From positions 1 to 50,314 of the forward strand of contig NZ_RHOJ01000016.1 of the NCBI RefSeq assembly GCF_003946485.1: 50,314 bases of DNA, given 5' to 3'. The notes beneath the pieces were generated by a model that had not been told where the DNA came from, did no database searches, and saw only the letters and a list, made by a program, of their open reading frames with translations. Positions 50,050 through 50,314 of this stretch are shown here, in pieces. Each line of letters opens with the position of its first letter. The stretch's first letter is position 1. The translations under genes and the position numbers were made by a program. Source of the DNA: Lacticaseibacillus jixianensis. Lineage in GTDB: Bacteria > Bacillota > Bacilli > Lactobacillales > Lactobacillaceae.

Positions 50050-50134
50050 TGTCAAACAGGGTGACGCGTTAAATCTTCTCGGAATTATTCGAGAAAGCCG
50101 AATAATTATTCAGCCCGCAACTTTCTGTTTGACA
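50050..50134. repeat. Nested inverted repeats between rRNA promoters P1 and P2
   Basis: Outer arms TGTCAAACAG (50050-50059) and CTGTTTGACA (50125-50134) are exact complements. Inner arms AATTATTCG (50083-50091) and CGAATAATT (50099-50107) share nearly the same centre. The right outer arm contains the -35 hexamer of P2. Confidence 0.8.
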
Positions 50135-50157
50135 TCAATATGCCGCTAAGATATACT
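50129..50157 (+). promoter_or_regulatory. rRNA operon promoter P2
   Basis: TTGACA (50129-50134), 17-base spacer, TATACT (50152-50157): near-consensus. Confidence 0.9.
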
Positions 50158-50163
50158 ATCAAA

Positions 50164-50314
50164 GTTGTCTTAACGACAAGGTAGTCCTTTGAAAACTGAA
50201 CAAAGTTTCGTAAATGTGATAGGGCTTTTCAATGAAGGTTGAAAAGAATTAAGTACATGAGCGAAGTCAATTCGCAAACAACAAATCGAGCTATTCAAAT
50301 AACTCATTATATGA
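50164..50314 (+). other. rRNA leader, running up to the 5' end of a 16S rRNA gene
   Basis: Downstream of P2 the sequence has the leader element CCTTTGAAAACTGAACAAAG (50187-50206) common in lactobacillus rRNA operons. The window ends in TTATATGA, which in this group is followed by GAGTTTGATCCTGGC, the start of 16S rRNA. So at most a few bases of the 16S gene are inside the window; this continuation is inferred. Confidence 0.75.

Noticed and set aside
1-50314. Phage, restriction-modification, toxin-antitoxin or natural-product gene cluster
   Set aside because: Every well-supported gene is a core or common Firmicutes gene; no clusters of that type are present.

Overview
The window looks like a chromosomal segment of a high-G+C member of the Lactobacillaceae. 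The evidence is a low-GC-Gram-positive gene set (CcpA next to PepQ, PepV, an AdhE with Rex-type operators, IreB/RuvX/UPF0473 behind a T-box-controlled alaS, ZapA-CvpA-MutS2-TrxA, YutD, YutF, CvfD) written in a GC-rich codon style (CTG, CGC, GCC dominate), with strong AGGAGG ribosome binding sites. I cannot name the genus from this window alone. Most of it is core genome. The accessory signal is confined to a few intergenic islands.

Layout. 1-0.5 kb: the last codons of an IS30-type transposase, then a tandem array of a structured repeat. 0.7-11.4 kb: adhE with Rex-like sites, a DtxR/MntR regulator, zwf, dinB, a CBS-domain regulator, nrnA, a DEAD-box helicase and an unrecognised protein with a degenerate formylglycine-generating-enzyme-like patch. 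11.5-19.4 kb: T-box and alaS, then ireB-ruvX-UPF0473, zapA-cvpA, mutS2, trxA. 19.4-22.0 kb: yslB (-), then a fused glutamate racemase/XTP pyrophosphatase gene followed by yfcE. 22.0-22.4 kb: second repeat island. 22.45-30.8 kb: glpF under a perfect cre palindrome, lutABC, cbpB, then on the minus strand an acetyltransferase, a DUF368 lipid carrier and an MscS channel, then DUF948 and YtxH proteins. 30.86-31.34 kb: third repeat island, followed by a 49-codon gene. 31.9-41.2 kb: pepQ/ccpA divergent pair, a class A penicillin-binding protein, a HAD phosphatase, birA, pepV and a membrane-anchored glycerophosphodiesterase. 41.3-46.4 kb: a small unknown protein with two YibE/F-type membrane proteins and a phosphoesterase in one overlapping operon, then a small unknown gene and the yutD-yutF-TIGR01906 cluster. 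46.5-48.7 kb (minus): a flavin reductase, a PgpA-type phosphatase and a DedA protein. 48.85-49.9 kb: ppiB and cvfD. The window ends in a two-promoter rRNA leader that stops at about the first bases of a 16S rRNA gene.

Physiology that hangs together: CcpA is encoded here, and cre-type sites lie in front of glpF and ccpA. AdhE (NADH reoxidation), Zwf (NADPH) and LutABC (lactate oxidation) describe a heterofermentative or redox-flexible carbon metabolism. Several cell-envelope genes (murI fusion, PBP, DUF368 and DedA candidate undecaprenyl-phosphate carriers, PgpA, GDPD) are scattered among them.

The observation I rate highest is the repeat family at 83-488, 22027-22400 and 30861-31338. About ten units of 120-176 bp share short constant blocks, but their stem arms have different sequences in different units, and both sides of a stem change together so that pairing is kept. 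That is the signature of a conserved folded molecule (RNA or single-stranded DNA), and I do not recognise the family.
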